From assembly GCA_002753735.1 (NCBI GenBank), contig PEAN01000002.1:1-64000 (forward strand): a stretch of 64,000 nucleotides of DNA. Direction: 5' to 3'. Position numbers and translations under genes: made by a program. Every line of letters begins with the position of its first letter. Positions within the stretch are counted from its first letter, which is position 1. Origin of the DNA: Magnetococcales bacterium DCbin4. Its GTDB lineage: Bacteria; Pseudomonadota; Magnetococcia; Magnetococcales; UBA8363. Below, one piece after another: positions 1 to 9,986 of this stretch. Below the pieces are notes generated by a model, which saw nothing but the letters and a program-made list of their open reading frames with translations, made no database searches and was not told the origin of the DNA.

Positions 1-3000
1 TGTGGTTGTCCAGAGTGAGGGTCCCTTTACTCCCCTGGGTGACGATGCGGAAGGTCAACGTCTCTCCCGTTTGATCCGGTTTGATGGGAAGAACTCCCTG
101 GATCGGTTGGCCCACCTGGGCGATGAGATTCTCGGCGGGGGGCAAAAATTCAGGCAATTTGTTTTCCACATGAATGGTCATGGGAATCGGTGCCGTCTCC
201 CCCGCTCCGTCACTGACGGCAAAGGTAAACGTATCAGGTCCGAAGGTGCCGGGGTTGGGGCGATAGGTAAAGGCACCGGTCGTGGGATTGTCCAGAGTGA
301 GGGTTCCTTTGCTTCCCTGAGTCACAATCCTGAAGGTCAGCGTCTCTCCCGTTTGATCCGGTTTGATGGGAAGAATACCCTGAATCGATTGGCCCACCTG
401 GGCGATGATGTTTTCGGCGGGGGGCAAAAATTCAGGCAATCTATTGACCACATGCATGGTCACAGAGGTCGGAGTTGTTTCGCCGATGCCATCGTTGATG
501 ACAAACGTAAAGGTGTCCGGTCCGACAAATCCCGGCTTGGGTTGATAGGTAAACGCCCCGGTCCGGGGATCGGTGATGGTGGCGGTCCCCTTCTCACCAT
601 TGGTGACGATCCGGAAGGTCAGGTTGGTCTCCCCCTCCTCATCCTTGATGGGCAACACCCCGGTGTAGGTCGTTCCCATTTCGACATGCAAATTTTCCGT
701 AAAGGGGATGAATTCGGGAAGGCGGTTGACCGCCCGCAACATCACCGTCGCCTGTTCCTGGATCGCCGCCTGTTGCGCCGTCGCCTGGGTCAAAATATCG
801 CCATTGAATTGGACCAGTTGACCCGCCAACGTCCCCAGGGTCATCTCCCCACCCGTTGCGACATTGCCACGCACACTGTTCAACAAGGCATCCTCGGCAT
901 CCCCGCTCAATCGGGTACCGACAACCGCGGCAATGTCGCCGGTCGTCAGAATGAAATTTTCCAACGATACATCACGGGAGGCCGCCATGACCTGGGCCGT
1001 CTGTTCCATGGTGTTGGCGCTGTTGCGAATGGAGGCCAGAATCTGCTCGGAACTCTGCCCCTCCTGCCCCTGGGCGACCTGGGCCATCGCCGCCATGGGG
1101 GCGGCAATGGTATCGCGCACCTGGGTCAGGCTTCCCCCATTTTCCAGAACAGCATTGGCCATGAAGGCGGCCGTTTCGGCAATGTCCCGGGCAGCGTCCT
1201 TCATGACATTACCACCCGAAGCCAGGGTGCTTTGCACCTGATTCAGGACCACATCCATCGCCGCGCCATCCAAACCGGAACCGGCCAGACCCTCCGTGAT
1301 TTCCGCCAGCAAACTCCCCTGTTCCTCAATGGCCTTGAACGAGGCTTCCAGGTTGGTCCGGGAGGTTTCCGCCGCAGAAGATGCCTCCTGTTGCAACCGG
1401 GTCAATGTTTCGGTATCCATGATCCCGGTCAGGGTGGCCGTTTTTTTCAGTTCGGTGATGGCGCTGGCGGCGGCATTGGCGGCCAGAACCTGAAGATTAC
1501 TCCCCTGATATTCCGATGAACGACCCACTTTTTCCACCAACGCCGGTCCCACCGCCCGGGCCAGATTGTTGGCAACGTTCATGGCGCTCTCGGGCAGGTC
1601 GTCGCCCGTCAGATCGACATTTTTCAGCTCATCGAACAACTGTCCCGCCATCGCTTCCGCCAGCGCCGCCTGCTTGTCCGGGTCAAGCGTGGCCGCCTGG
1701 GAATGAAGGATTGCGGTGTTGTCCACCACCAGCTTGGCCATGTTGGTCAAAGATTTGACCGCCGCCCCCGAAAAAGCGGAGGCATCCACCGTCAGGTCAT
1801 AGTTCTTGAAGGTTTGGGCCGCCTGAGTCACCAGGGCACCCGCCATGGAATTCAACACATCGTTGTCCATGGTATCCGCATCCTGATCCGCCGCCATCTC
1901 CACCAGGGCCGAATCCAGGGCGGTCGCCGTATTCCTGGCGGCATTCCCCGCCTTGGTCATATTGGCCTTTTGCGCATCGGTCATGGCCGAAAAATCAACG
2001 GCCATGTCACTCATATAGCTGGTCAGGGAACTGGCGATCCCCTTGCCCATGTTGGTGGCGACCAACAGTTTTTCCTTCTCATCCAGCTTGCTCTTGTCCT
2101 TGCCCGATTTCAGCGAATTGGACACTGCCGAAGAGACGATCTCGCCAAAATTTTTGACCTGGGTCCCCAGGGTGGCGACGTTCGCCCCCGATTGGGTCAG
2201 ATCCACCGTGGAGGTATTGATCAAGTCCGACATTTGTTCCCGGGTGGCGGCCAGGATCAGGGCCAGGTTTTCTCCACCCTGATCGGTCTTGCCGATGGCA
2301 ATCAAGGGTCCCTTGACCAGTGCCATACTGTTGCTCAGCACGTTGGTCAGGGCATCCCCCCCGGTCACCCCTTTTTTCTCGACAATTTTGGCCACCGTCG
2401 CCGCCGCCGATTCCACAATGGCCTCCAATGAAGCCCGCTTTTGGCTGTCGGAGCCGGTCAACTCACTGTTGGCGCTGGTCAACACCTCCTCAAACGTCTT
2501 GGCATAGGTTTCAGTATTGGCCAGGATCGCCGAGGTATCCGCCCCGGAAGCCGCTTCCGCCTGGATCAAGGTTTTGACCTCCCCGGCGGGTCGCCCCTGG
2601 GAAACCAATTCCCCCGCCAGCCGCGCCTGAAAAGCGGGACTCGACATCAGGTTTTTGGCCACGGAAGGATCCTTGGTATCGGTGGCACTGGCCAGAAGGT
2701 CTTCCGGTTTGCGGGTCGGGTCCATTCCCGCCAGGGTATCGATCAAGGTATCGGCCAACCCGCCCGCCTTGGGATCGCTGGCGGTTCTGGCCTTGAACGG
2801 TTTGCCCGCAAACGTATCGTAATCGATGGCACTGCCGAAGGCGGTCTGGACGACGGTCTTGGCCTTTTTGGCAAAACCATTGTCACCGTCACCCACATCC
2901 AGATTGGCAAGCGAACTGCCGGTCGGCACCATCTGCGAGGTGATGGTCTGGGTGATGGGATTGATGTTGGTGGTGCCGGTCGTGCCGGGTTGGCTGGGGA

Positions 3001-3358
3001 TGATGGAACGCAACACCTCCTTGCCGTTGGACCGGGTGACACTCATCATCGCCGGAAAGGCAAACCCTGCCGGAAAGGAAAATCCCGCATATTGCCCGCT
3101 GGCATCGGTCGTCCCAACCTCAACCGTGGTCCCGGTCGCCGATTGGACCGTCACCTTGGCATTGGCCATCGCCAAACCATCCGCCACCGTGCCGGAAAGA
3201 CCGCCCGTCGTTGTTCCAGTTACGGTTTTCCCGTTACTCGTTGCGCCAGTACTGGCCGAACCACCTTGAGCGTCACTGCCAGCACCTCCTCCACAACCCG
3301 ATGCAAACAAAGCAAATGCCGCCGCCGCACAAAGACCCATCCATCTTTTCGATTTCAC
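1..3358 (-). CDS. Large lipoprotein with tandem Ig-like (VCBS/cadherin-like) repeats, 3' end outside window
   Basis: Reading the minus strand from a GTG at 3358 gives an uninterrupted frame of at least 1119 codons to the window edge. GTG was chosen because a GAGGGG ribosome site lies just upstream and it gives a charged n-region (KSKR) before the hydrophobic stretch; an internal ATG at 3340 lacks a site. Residues 19-22 are A-S-G-C, a lipobox, so Cys22 is probably lipidated. Residues about 45-140 resemble a carboxypeptidase-regulatory-like beta domain. Residues about 140-870 are Ala/Thr/Ser-rich and look helical. From about residue 875 come tandem repeats of about 94 residues, each starting near N-[RK]-L-P-E-F and containing GAFTY and GPDTFTF. 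The last repeats are nearly identical at DNA level. It is likely an outer-membrane-anchored surface protein or adhesin; the role is inferred. Confidence 0.82.
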   Translation of the reverse strand, partial: MKSKRWMGLCAAAAFALFASGCGGGAGSDAQGGSASTGATSNGKTVTGTTTGGLSGTVADGLAMANAKVTVQSATGTTVEVGTTDASGQYAGFSFPAGFAFPAMMSVTRSNGKEVLRSIIPSQPGTTGTTNINPITQTITSQMVPTGSSLANLDVGDGDNGFAKKAKTVVQTAFGSAIDYDTFAGKPFKARTASDPKAGGLADTLIDTLAGMDPTRKPEDLLASATDTKDPSVAKNLMSSPAFQARLAGELVSQGRPAGEVKTLIQAEAASGADTSAILANTETYAKTFEEVLTSANSELTGSDSQKRASLEAIVESAAATVAKIVEKKGVTGGDALTNVLSNSMALVKGPLIAIGKTDQGGENLALILAATREQMSDLINTSTVDLTQSGANVATLGTQVKNFGEIVSSAVSNSLKSGKDKSKLDEKEKLLVATNMGKGIASSLTSYMSDMAVDFSAMTDAQKANMTKAGNAARNTATALDSALVEMAADQDADTMDNDVLNSMAGALVTQAAQTFKNYDLTVDASAFSGAAVKSLTNMAKLVVDNTAILHSQAATLDPDKQAALAEAMAGQLFDELKNVDLTGDDLPESAMNVANNLARAVGPALVEKVGRSSEYQGSNLQVLAANAAASAITELKKTATLTGIMDTETLTRLQQEASSAAETSRTNLEASFKAIEEQGSLLAEITEGLAGSGLDGAAMDVVLNQVQSTLASGGNVMKDAARDIAETAAFMANAVLENGGSLTQVRDTIAAPMAAMAQVAQGQEGQSSEQILASIRNSANTMEQTAQVMAASRDVSLENFILTTGDIAAVVGTRLSGDAEDALLNSVRGNVATGGEMTLGTLAGQLVQFNGDILTQATAQQAAIQEQATVMLRAVNRLPEFIPFTENLHVEMGTTYTGVLPIKDEEGETNLTFRIVTNGEKGTATITDPRTGAFTYQPKPGFVGPDTFTFVINDGIGETTPTSVTMHVVNRLPEFLPPAENIIAQVGQSIQGILPIKPDQTGETLTFRIVTQGSKGTLTLDNPTTGAFTYRPNPGTFGPDTFTFAVSDGAGETAPIPMTIHVENKLPEFLPPAENLIAQVGQPIQGVLPIKPDQTGETLTFRIVTQGSKGTLTLDNH

Positions 3359-3578
3359 AGCCTTTTCCCCTCTGTCCAAAAAGACCGAATCCGGCTCATG
3401 GAAGACCTCTGATCATCCAATCCCATGATTAAAGCAGTATCATGCCCCCACCCCCCAAAAAATCAAGCAAATTCGTTAAATCTATTAAAATATTCTCGGA
3501 ATGTTTGGCATGGAATTTTCGCAATATGGTAGACTTGATCTTGGTTCGCAGCATGACCCACCCCCTTGGAGAAAAACC

Positions 3579-4253
3579 ATGCGTCAGACAAAGACCATCG
3601 ACGATATTTGGAAATTATTTCAGGAAACCAACCGTCTGTTTCAGGAGTCCAAGGAAAAGAGTGAAAAAGACTTCGAGGAGACCCGGCGCATCATGCGGGA
3701 AAACAGGGCGGAGACCGAACGCATGTTCCAGGAAACCGAACGAAGATTCCAGGAAACTGATCGGGAATTCAAGGAAGTCGCTCAGGGATTCAAGGAGACC
3801 GAACGTGTCGTCAAAGAGGTTTCCCGCCAGATCGGCCAGTTGGGGAGTCGTTGGGGTGAGTTTGTCGAAGGGTTGATCGCCCCTGCCTGCATCGATATGT
3901 TCACCAAACGCGGCATTCCAGTGGATGAGGTATATCCACGGATCCGGAAAAAACTCGGCGGTCAACACATGGAGATCGATCTGTTGGTGGCCAACACGGT
4001 TGCTGCGGTTTTGGTCGAGGTCAAGAGCAACCTCAAGGTGGAGGATGTCAGCAACCATCTGGAACGCTTGAGTCAATTCAAAAGTTTTTTTCCCCGCTAT
4101 GCCGATTGCACCATCTACGGTGCAGTGGCGGGCATCGTCATCGACGCCGACGCCGACCTGTTCGCCATGAACAAGGGATTGTTCGTGATCGCACAGTCGG
4201 GAGAGACAGTAGACATCGCCAACGACCCAAACTTTGTCCCCCGAACCTGGTGA
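3579..4253 (+). CDS. Coiled-coil protein with PD-(D/E)XK nuclease-like C-terminus (DUF3782-like)
   Basis: This 224-residue protein starts at ATG 3579, preceded by GGAGA at good spacing; a longer frame to 3501 lacks a ribosome site. Residues about 10-100 are a charged helix with a 7-residue period (FQETERR, FQETDRE, FKEVAQG, FKETERV), which predicts a coiled coil. The C-terminal half has the pattern E-I-D-L-L...V-L-V-E-V-K, matching the D...ExK core of the PD-(D/E)XK nuclease fold. The layout matches DUF3782-type proteins, whose biological role is not established. It stands alone between the divergent lipoprotein gene and the convergent Maf gene, with no obvious partner. Nuclease activity is inferred. 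Confidence 0.75.
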   Translation: MRQTKTIDDIWKLFQETNRLFQESKEKSEKDFEETRRIMRENRAETERMFQETERRFQETDREFKEVAQGFKETERVVKEVSRQIGQLGSRWGEFVEGLIAPACIDMFTKRGIPVDEVYPRIRKKLGGQHMEIDLLVANTVAAVLVEVKSNLKVEDVSNHLERLSQFKSFFPRYADCTIYGAVAGIVIDADADLFAMNKGLFVIAQSGETVDIANDPNFVPRTW

Positions 4254-4274
4254 CCGGAAGGCCGTTTGTCGGAT

Positions 4275-6779
4275 TCACGCTGAACCAGGCACGCCCTGCT
4301 CCACCTTCTCCAGGAGCAACCGCGCCCCCATATGCCCTTCATCCTTGTCGAGAATCTTGCGACAACACTTCCTGACCCCCTCCCAATCCCGTTCCGCCAA
4401 CAACAGATTCCCCATTTTGATCATGGTGACGAAATCATCCCGGACCACGCTGGTATAATCGCGATAAACCCCAAGTGCCTTGGCCGTATCCCCCGTCAAA
4501 CGCAGCAGTTCGGCATAGAAAGGAAAATGAATCAGTGAATTCTCCGCCAACCGTTTGGCCACGGCACAGGCACTCACCAGTTCCTTCTGACGCAGATAGA
4601 TGGTCAATTGCCGTTGCCATCCTTCCAAAAGCAAAGGCTCAAAGGAAATTTGCCGATACCATTTCAAAGCTTCATCATAATCGGCCTTTTTCTCTGCCAA
4701 AAGCCCACGGATCAACAGGATGAATTGTCCCTTCTCCTCCATGTCCCCCTGTCCGATCCCCTCCATGAAATGCTGCAACCGTTCCATTTCGTTGTTTTGA
4801 AACATCGCCATCACCTTGGAACGGATGGCCCGAGGAGAAGCCAGACGGTTCTTGCAGTGATTTTTATAATCGTGTTCCGTTTGTTGCATCAGGGCAACAA
4901 ACGCCTCCTGACAGGATTCCAGGCGTTTTCTGATTTTTTCCGGGAAATCGACCAGGGCCTCTCCCCGCCGGGCCAAAAAGATCGCCACCCGACCTTCCTG
5001 ACCATCTTTCTCATATTGTTCCAGAATACGCTTGATATTCGGGGAAGGTTTCTCCTCCTCCATGCGGGTTTGAATCCGCGCCCGATTGTCGTCGATGGTT
5101 TTCAACAGATTGGTCGCACTGTCGCGATAAACTTCATAATAGCGGCGACCCGTGGTTTCGATCTCCTCATCACTCCATTCCCTGCTCTTGTCAGGCCGAC
5201 TGAGTTTCAGCAGGTCGGCAACACTCCATTTTTTGACCAGGCGGGATACCTCGTTATGTTCCGTATCGAGGATGGTTTCGATCTCATCCATCCGTTTTTT
5301 AAACTTGAAATCGGGTGGCTTGCCCCTCCGACCAAACAGCCGATCGTTGCAGTCGATTGCCTCGGCGGTCAGTTTTCTGACCACACGAACCTCCTCCCGC
5401 AGGCGCATCAACTCCCCTTCGACCAACTGATAATGATTCATGCGATCCCGGGAGGTCTCCACGGGCAAGGTTTGCTCGATCACCTCCCAGGCACCAAGGT
5501 CCACTTGAGAACACTCCAGTTCATCCCAGGATCGAAACGCCACCCCTTCGATCTTCGCCGCAGCGGCAGCGGGATTGATCACCTCACATTCCTTGGATTT
5601 GGCATATTCCGCCAAGGATTGCAGGGCGGGAATGGCATTGAAGAAATCACTGCTGGTCTCGGCACGCCACCCGCCATTGGTTTCGACCCACAGCTCCGAC
5701 CGGTGAACGTACGGTCCGGTCGCCATCTCCACGCTGCCACGGGCATGGGTAAACCCTTCCCGACTGAAACACAGATCCAGCCCCGCCAGGATGATCCGGG
5801 AAAACCCCATTTCAACGGCACTTCCCAACGCCTGGTGACTGACGGTGATCCCGGGATAATGCCGCGGCAACGGATTATGCTCGGAGAACCAGGGGAACAA
5901 GGTTCCCATGAACAGGCTCCGCCCCCGCCACAACCCCATCAGCCGTGGATTCAAATGGTACATGTTGACCAGCAGGCTTCTTTCATGAAAATCGAGAATC
6001 TGCTTGCTTTGGTGAAAAATGATCTCGTGTGGATCGATGGCAAAGAACATGTCGGGGACAATCCGCTCGCGCGCCAACTGCACCGCGATACGGGCCACCG
6101 CCATGACAACCAACCGGTCACGGTTTTTACGGACCCAGGCAAAACTTTCATCCAAAGAAGGTCCACCCCCTAAAAGCACCGCCGTCCGCCCTTTGAACAC
6201 CTGATCCAGGATATGGACTGGCGTACGATTCTCCGCCAGGTTCTCAAGGCATTTGAGCATGAAGATGCGAGAACCGAGTTCCTGTCCGACCGCAATCTGA
6301 AACTGTCCGAGACGCTCGTCAAAATCATTCCACAGTTTGACATAACCTTCGTGAAAGCCATCAATCACCGCCATGGACCGCCAGGGACGGACATTGCCAA
6401 TGTAGAAATAATCCTTGAGCGAAAGTTCCTCCGCCTTTTTCATCCATTCATCCGGGGTGGCCACGACCACATGATCCGGAAGTTGCCGGGGAAGAAGTTC
6501 TTCATCGTACAACCGTTCAAGCAGTTCGGGATATTCAATGAACAGAAAGCGACTCCCCTCCCCAGTCTTTTTCTTGGCAATCCAGTTGACCAGCAAACCC
6601 CCATCCGTCCCGGGAATGAGGTTCAGGGAATCCTTGCGATCCACCATGCCCCCGAAATGACGTTGAAAATAGTTTTCCGAACCGATCTTGGAAAACGTTT
6701 CACCGTTGATCGCGGGAAAATAATGTTCACCAAAAGGGTTGGTGAAGATGGAACCAAAGGGAGTGGCAGTATCGCTCAT
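4275..6779 (-). CDS. Motility-associated glycosyltransferase-like protein (Maf/DUF115, MptE-like) with C-terminal TPR-like region
   Basis: This 834-residue cytoplasmic protein has the central DUF115 signature: a VLLGGGPSLD loop at about residues 201-210, which resembles a nucleotide-sugar or pyrophosphate-binding loop, followed by FFAIDPHE and AGLDLCFSREG-F-THA. Known Maf proteins transfer pseudaminic or legionaminic acid to flagellin. About 250 C-terminal residues are helical with TPR-like spacing (for example E-K-K-A-D-Y-D-E-A-L-K-W-Y). It diverges from two TPR-glycosyltransferase genes, suggesting a protein-glycosylation locus, although no flagellin gene is in view. At 834 residues it is longer than a minimal Maf, the excess being the C-terminal repeats. 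The flagellin substrate is inferred from the family. Confidence 0.85.
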   Translation of the reverse strand: MSDTATPFGSIFTNPFGEHYFPAINGETFSKIGSENYFQRHFGGMVDRKDSLNLIPGTDGGLLVNWIAKKKTGEGSRFLFIEYPELLERLYDEELLPRQLPDHVVVATPDEWMKKAEELSLKDYFYIGNVRPWRSMAVIDGFHEGYVKLWNDFDERLGQFQIAVGQELGSRIFMLKCLENLAENRTPVHILDQVFKGRTAVLLGGGPSLDESFAWVRKNRDRLVVMAVARIAVQLARERIVPDMFFAIDPHEIIFHQSKQILDFHERSLLVNMYHLNPRLMGLWRGRSLFMGTLFPWFSEHNPLPRHYPGITVSHQALGSAVEMGFSRIILAGLDLCFSREGFTHARGSVEMATGPYVHRSELWVETNGGWRAETSSDFFNAIPALQSLAEYAKSKECEVINPAAAAAKIEGVAFRSWDELECSQVDLGAWEVIEQTLPVETSRDRMNHYQLVEGELMRLREEVRVVRKLTAEAIDCNDRLFGRRGKPPDFKFKKRMDEIETILDTEHNEVSRLVKKWSVADLLKLSRPDKSREWSDEEIETTGRRYYEVYRDSATNLLKTIDDNRARIQTRMEEEKPSPNIKRILEQYEKDGQEGRVAIFLARRGEALVDFPEKIRKRLESCQEAFVALMQQTEHDYKNHCKNRLASPRAIRSKVMAMFQNNEMERLQHFMEGIGQGDMEEKGQFILLIRGLLAEKKADYDEALKWYRQISFEPLLLEGWQRQLTIYLRQKELVSACAVAKRLAENSLIHFPFYAELLRLTGDTAKALGVYRDYTSVVRDDFVTMIKMGNLLLAERDWEGVRKCCRKILDKDEGHMGARLLLEKVEQGVPGSA

Positions 6780-6876
6780 GGTCGGTTGTCTTCGGTTTGG
6801 GGCGAGTGAGGTCTTGATCTTTACTTTGAAGCGGGCCTATCTTTGGTTAATCATTGTCAACCGGATCCAACCTTGA

Positions 6877-8364
6877 ATGCACATCATGGCACCAGACCCG
6901 TACGATTCCGTTCAGGCAACGATCCTTGAAGCGGTTTCCTTATTGAAAAACCATCAGGGACAAAGCGTTGTTGCACGCATCAAACCGCTGCTCACGCAAT
7001 TTCCAAGCCATCCACGATTGCATCACGTTCTGGGACTGGCACTGGATCAGTGCGGCGATATCACCGCTGCCCTGCATCATGTCAGCCGGGCCATCACCCT
7101 GGAACCCGATCAGGTCGAACCCTATCGATCCTTGGCCCTGCTTTTGAAAAAGAAAGGGAAAACCTGGGCTGCCGAAGCCAGAATCAAGGATGCCCTGACA
7201 TTGCAGCCCAACCACCCCGATCTCCATTTCATCCTCGGGGATCTTTATATGGATCAAGGGGTGATGGATCAGGCAGTCGCAGGTTTTTCCCAGGCCATCA
7301 CCCACAAACCGGATTTTTTGTCCGCCTGGATCAATCTCGGGTTGTGTCACAAGGCGATGGGACAACTGGACCGCGCCCGACACTGTTTTGAACATGCCCT
7401 GACCATAGATTCCCAAAATCCACAGGGACATGTCAACCTTGCGTTGACGTTGTTGCTGTTGGGCGACTATGAACGGGGATTTTCGGAGTTTGAATGGCGT
7501 TTTCACCTGCCGGAAGGCAATGGCCTGCCAGCCCCACCCCCCGCGGCAACCCCACGCTGGAATGGCGAACCGTTGCAGGGAAAAAAATTGCTGGTCCTGG
7601 CAGAACAGGGATATGGCGATGCGATTCAATTCGCCCGTTTTCTCCCGCGGCTCCGCGCCATGGGTGCCGAAACGCTGACAACAATTGCAGCCCCGCTTGA
7701 AGCTTTGTTTCGGGGACAACCAGGATTCGGGGCAGTGCAATCGACGACCCGATGGGAAGGGGACTTCGATTATTTCATCCCCATGATGAGCCTGGGACGA
7801 TTTTTTGCCCGCACCCCCGATCAGCGCATCTCCACCGTCCCCTATCTGTTTGCCGATCCGGAACAATCCCGCTATTGGCATCAACGACTCCCCCGGGATC
7901 GGTTCAGGATCGGACTGGTCTGGGAAGGCAAACCGCTTCACGGCAACGACCCCCTGCGGCGCCGTTCGACCCGTCTTGAAACCTTGGCGCCCTTGGCTCA
8001 GGCAGGGAATCGGCATGTGTTCATCAGTTTGCAGAAGGATGCCCCCCGGGAACAGTTGCAACAGCCCCCTCAACATATGACCATCCTGGACCTGGGTCCC
8101 CAATTGCACCATTTTGCCGATACGGCGGCCGTCATGGAGCATCTGGATCTGGTCATCACCATCGACACCGCCACGGCCCACCTGGCAGGAGCCATGGGCA
8201 AACCCGTCTGGATATTGCTGCCAATGGCCCCCGACTGGCGCTGGACCATGGACCGCAGCACTTCACCATGGTATCCCACCTCCAAACTTTATCGACAAAC
8301 CCGACCCAACCATTGGGAAGATCCGGTGGCACAGATGGTCATCGACCTGAAAAACCTGCCATGA
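6877..8364 (+). CDS. TPR protein with C-terminal glycosyltransferase (GT9/GT41-like) domain, copy 1
   Basis: The 495-residue protein has about five TPRs in residues 10-190, with typical signatures such as L-G-L-A-L-D-Q-C-G-D and A-W-I-N-L-G-L-C-H-K. A glycosyltransferase-like C-terminal half follows, with GLVWEG near residue 345 and D-T-A-T-A-H-L-A-G-A-M-G-K-P-V-W near 430-445, the nucleotide-sugar-binding end seen in GT9 and TPR-linked transferases. The start is uncertain: ATG 6877 and ATG 6886 both lack a clear ribosome site. Its stop overlaps the start of the next gene by ATGA, so the two are translationally coupled. It diverges from the Maf gene. The acceptor is probably a protein or surface glycan; this is not shown by sequence. 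Confidence 0.82.
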   Translation: MHIMAPDPYDSVQATILEAVSLLKNHQGQSVVARIKPLLTQFPSHPRLHHVLGLALDQCGDITAALHHVSRAITLEPDQVEPYRSLALLLKKKGKTWAAEARIKDALTLQPNHPDLHFILGDLYMDQGVMDQAVAGFSQAITHKPDFLSAWINLGLCHKAMGQLDRARHCFEHALTIDSQNPQGHVNLALTLLLLGDYERGFSEFEWRFHLPEGNGLPAPPPAATPRWNGEPLQGKKLLVLAEQGYGDAIQFARFLPRLRAMGAETLTTIAAPLEALFRGQPGFGAVQSTTRWEGDFDYFIPMMSLGRFFARTPDQRISTVPYLFADPEQSRYWHQRLPRDRFRIGLVWEGKPLHGNDPLRRRSTRLETLAPLAQAGNRHVFISLQKDAPREQLQQPPQHMTILDLGPQLHHFADTAAVMEHLDLVITIDTATAHLAGAMGKPVWILLPMAPDWRWTMDRSTSPWYPTSKLYRQTRPNHWEDPVAQMVIDLKNLP

Positions 8365-9839
8365 ACCAAGAGAACCTCCAAGCATTGCTGCAACAGGCAA
8401 GCGACCATTATGCCCAAGGCAATCTGGCCAAGGCGGGTGCCCTGGCCAATCAGGTCTATGGCGCCCAACCCGACAACCATCAAGCACTCTACATACTGGG
8501 AATGGTCGCCAATGCCGCTGGACGTGATGCCCTTGCGGTCACCCTCCTGCAACAAGCCATCGCGCTGCATCCCCACCACCCTTATTATCATTTTCATCTG
8601 GGCAGCATCCTGCAAGGGCAGGAACGCCTGGAACGGGCCAGGGAATCGTTCGAAGCAGCATTACGGCTGAAACCCGATTTTTGTGAAGTTCATTTGAACC
8701 TTGGCAACCTTCATTTTGCCGATGGACAGTTTCAGCAGGCGCGTGAATGCTTCCAAACAGCGATCACCTGCAACCCTCATCATGCCACTTCCTATTTCAA
8801 CCTTGGCATCATGGCTCAGGAAGAGGGAAATCATGACGAAGCGCTCCGGTTGTTCGATCAGGCACTGCAATACAACCCCGACGCCCCCCAAACCCATATG
8901 GCCCGAGCCTTTTCCCTGTTGATGTGCGAACGATTCCGGGCAGGGTGGCAGGAATATGAATGGCGCTGGCGCATGGATAATCTTTCCCCCAGAGTCTGCC
9001 CCAAACCCCGCTGGCAGGGAGAACCCTTGCACGGTCAACGCATCTACATCTACACGGAACAGGGATTTGGCGATGCGATCATGGCTTGCCGTTATCTTGA
9101 ACGGTTGCAATCCCAAGGTGCCAGAGTCCACTTCGAGTGCAAGCCGGAACTTTATTCGCTGTTTGCCCAATCCAATCTGGCCGACAAACTACACGCCCGC
9201 CATCCCGACGATGGCGATCCACCCCCATTTGATTACGATTGGCATCTGCCCATCATGAGTCTGCCGGGTTTCTTTACCGAAACGCTGTCCGATATTCCCT
9301 CAAGGATCCCCTACCTTTCCGCCGATCAGGAACGGATCGACCATTGGCGCACCCGCCTCCATTCCCATCCCGGCTTGAAGGTCGGACTCAACTGGTCCGG
9401 CAACCCCCGGGCCACTGCCAATCGCCACCGTGCCTGTACCCTTCAGGACCTCTATCCCCTGACCGGCATTGCGGGAATCCGTTTCTTCAGCGTGCAAAAA
9501 GGGCCTCCCGCCGAACAGTTGCGCTTCATCGACAAGGAACGGCGAATCGAAGACCTTTCGGCGGAACTGGTCGATTTTGCCGAAACGGCGGCAGTCCTGA
9601 GCAACCTGGATCTCCTGGTTTCCACCGATACTGCCGTAGTCCATCTGGCAGGCGCATTGGGCGTTCCCACCTGGACCTTGTTGCATACCGGCTCCGAATG
9701 GCGCTGGCTCGCCCAGCGCGAAGACAGCCCCTGGTATCCCGGCATGCGCCTGTTTCGACAACAAACCCCCAAGGATTGGCATTCAGTGGTCCAACGGGTT
9801 GCACTGGCCCTGGCACAACACCCCATGATCCAGAAATGA
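8361..9839 (+). CDS. TPR protein with C-terminal glycosyltransferase (GT9/GT41-like) domain, copy 2
   Basis: This 492-residue paralogue of the preceding protein starts at ATG 8361, overlapping the upstream stop (ATGA). TPR motifs fill residues about 10-200, and the linker contains W-Q-E-Y-E-W-R-W as in copy 1 (S-E-F-E-W-R-F). The transferase half carries YTEQGFGDAIMACRYL, V-G-L-N-W-S-G-N and D-T-A-V-V-H-L-A-G-A-L-G-V-P-T-W. Copy 1 has the equivalent elements (EQGYGDAIQFARFL and DTATAHLAGAMG), so the pair arose by duplication and has diverged. The two enzymes may modify successive positions of the same glycan or protein; this is inference from coupling and similarity. Confidence 0.82.
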   Translation: MNQENLQALLQQASDHYAQGNLAKAGALANQVYGAQPDNHQALYILGMVANAAGRDALAVTLLQQAIALHPHHPYYHFHLGSILQGQERLERARESFEAALRLKPDFCEVHLNLGNLHFADGQFQQARECFQTAITCNPHHATSYFNLGIMAQEEGNHDEALRLFDQALQYNPDAPQTHMARAFSLLMCERFRAGWQEYEWRWRMDNLSPRVCPKPRWQGEPLHGQRIYIYTEQGFGDAIMACRYLERLQSQGARVHFECKPELYSLFAQSNLADKLHARHPDDGDPPPFDYDWHLPIMSLPGFFTETLSDIPSRIPYLSADQERIDHWRTRLHSHPGLKVGLNWSGNPRATANRHRACTLQDLYPLTGIAGIRFFSVQKGPPAEQLRFIDKERRIEDLSAELVDFAETAAVLSNLDLLVSTDTAVVHLAGALGVPTWTLLHTGSEWRWLAQREDSPWYPGMRLFRQQTPKDWHSVVQRVALALAQHPMIQK

Positions 9840-9986
9840 AATGGATTCCAGGCAACCGCCCCCTGCATTTTGATGAAGGCAGGTTGTAAAACTTTGAAAC
9901 CTGATCACGGAACAGAAGCAAAACACTGAAACAATCCCGAAGCCCCCCTTTGTTTCTGGATCATCTTCCATAATGGAACCATCAAC

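Noticed and set aside
2-2431. Long plus-strand open frames opposite the lipoprotein gene
   Set aside because: The minus-strand frame has a ribosome site, a lipobox and protein repeats; the plus-strand frames are His/Gly/Arg-rich mirrors of it.
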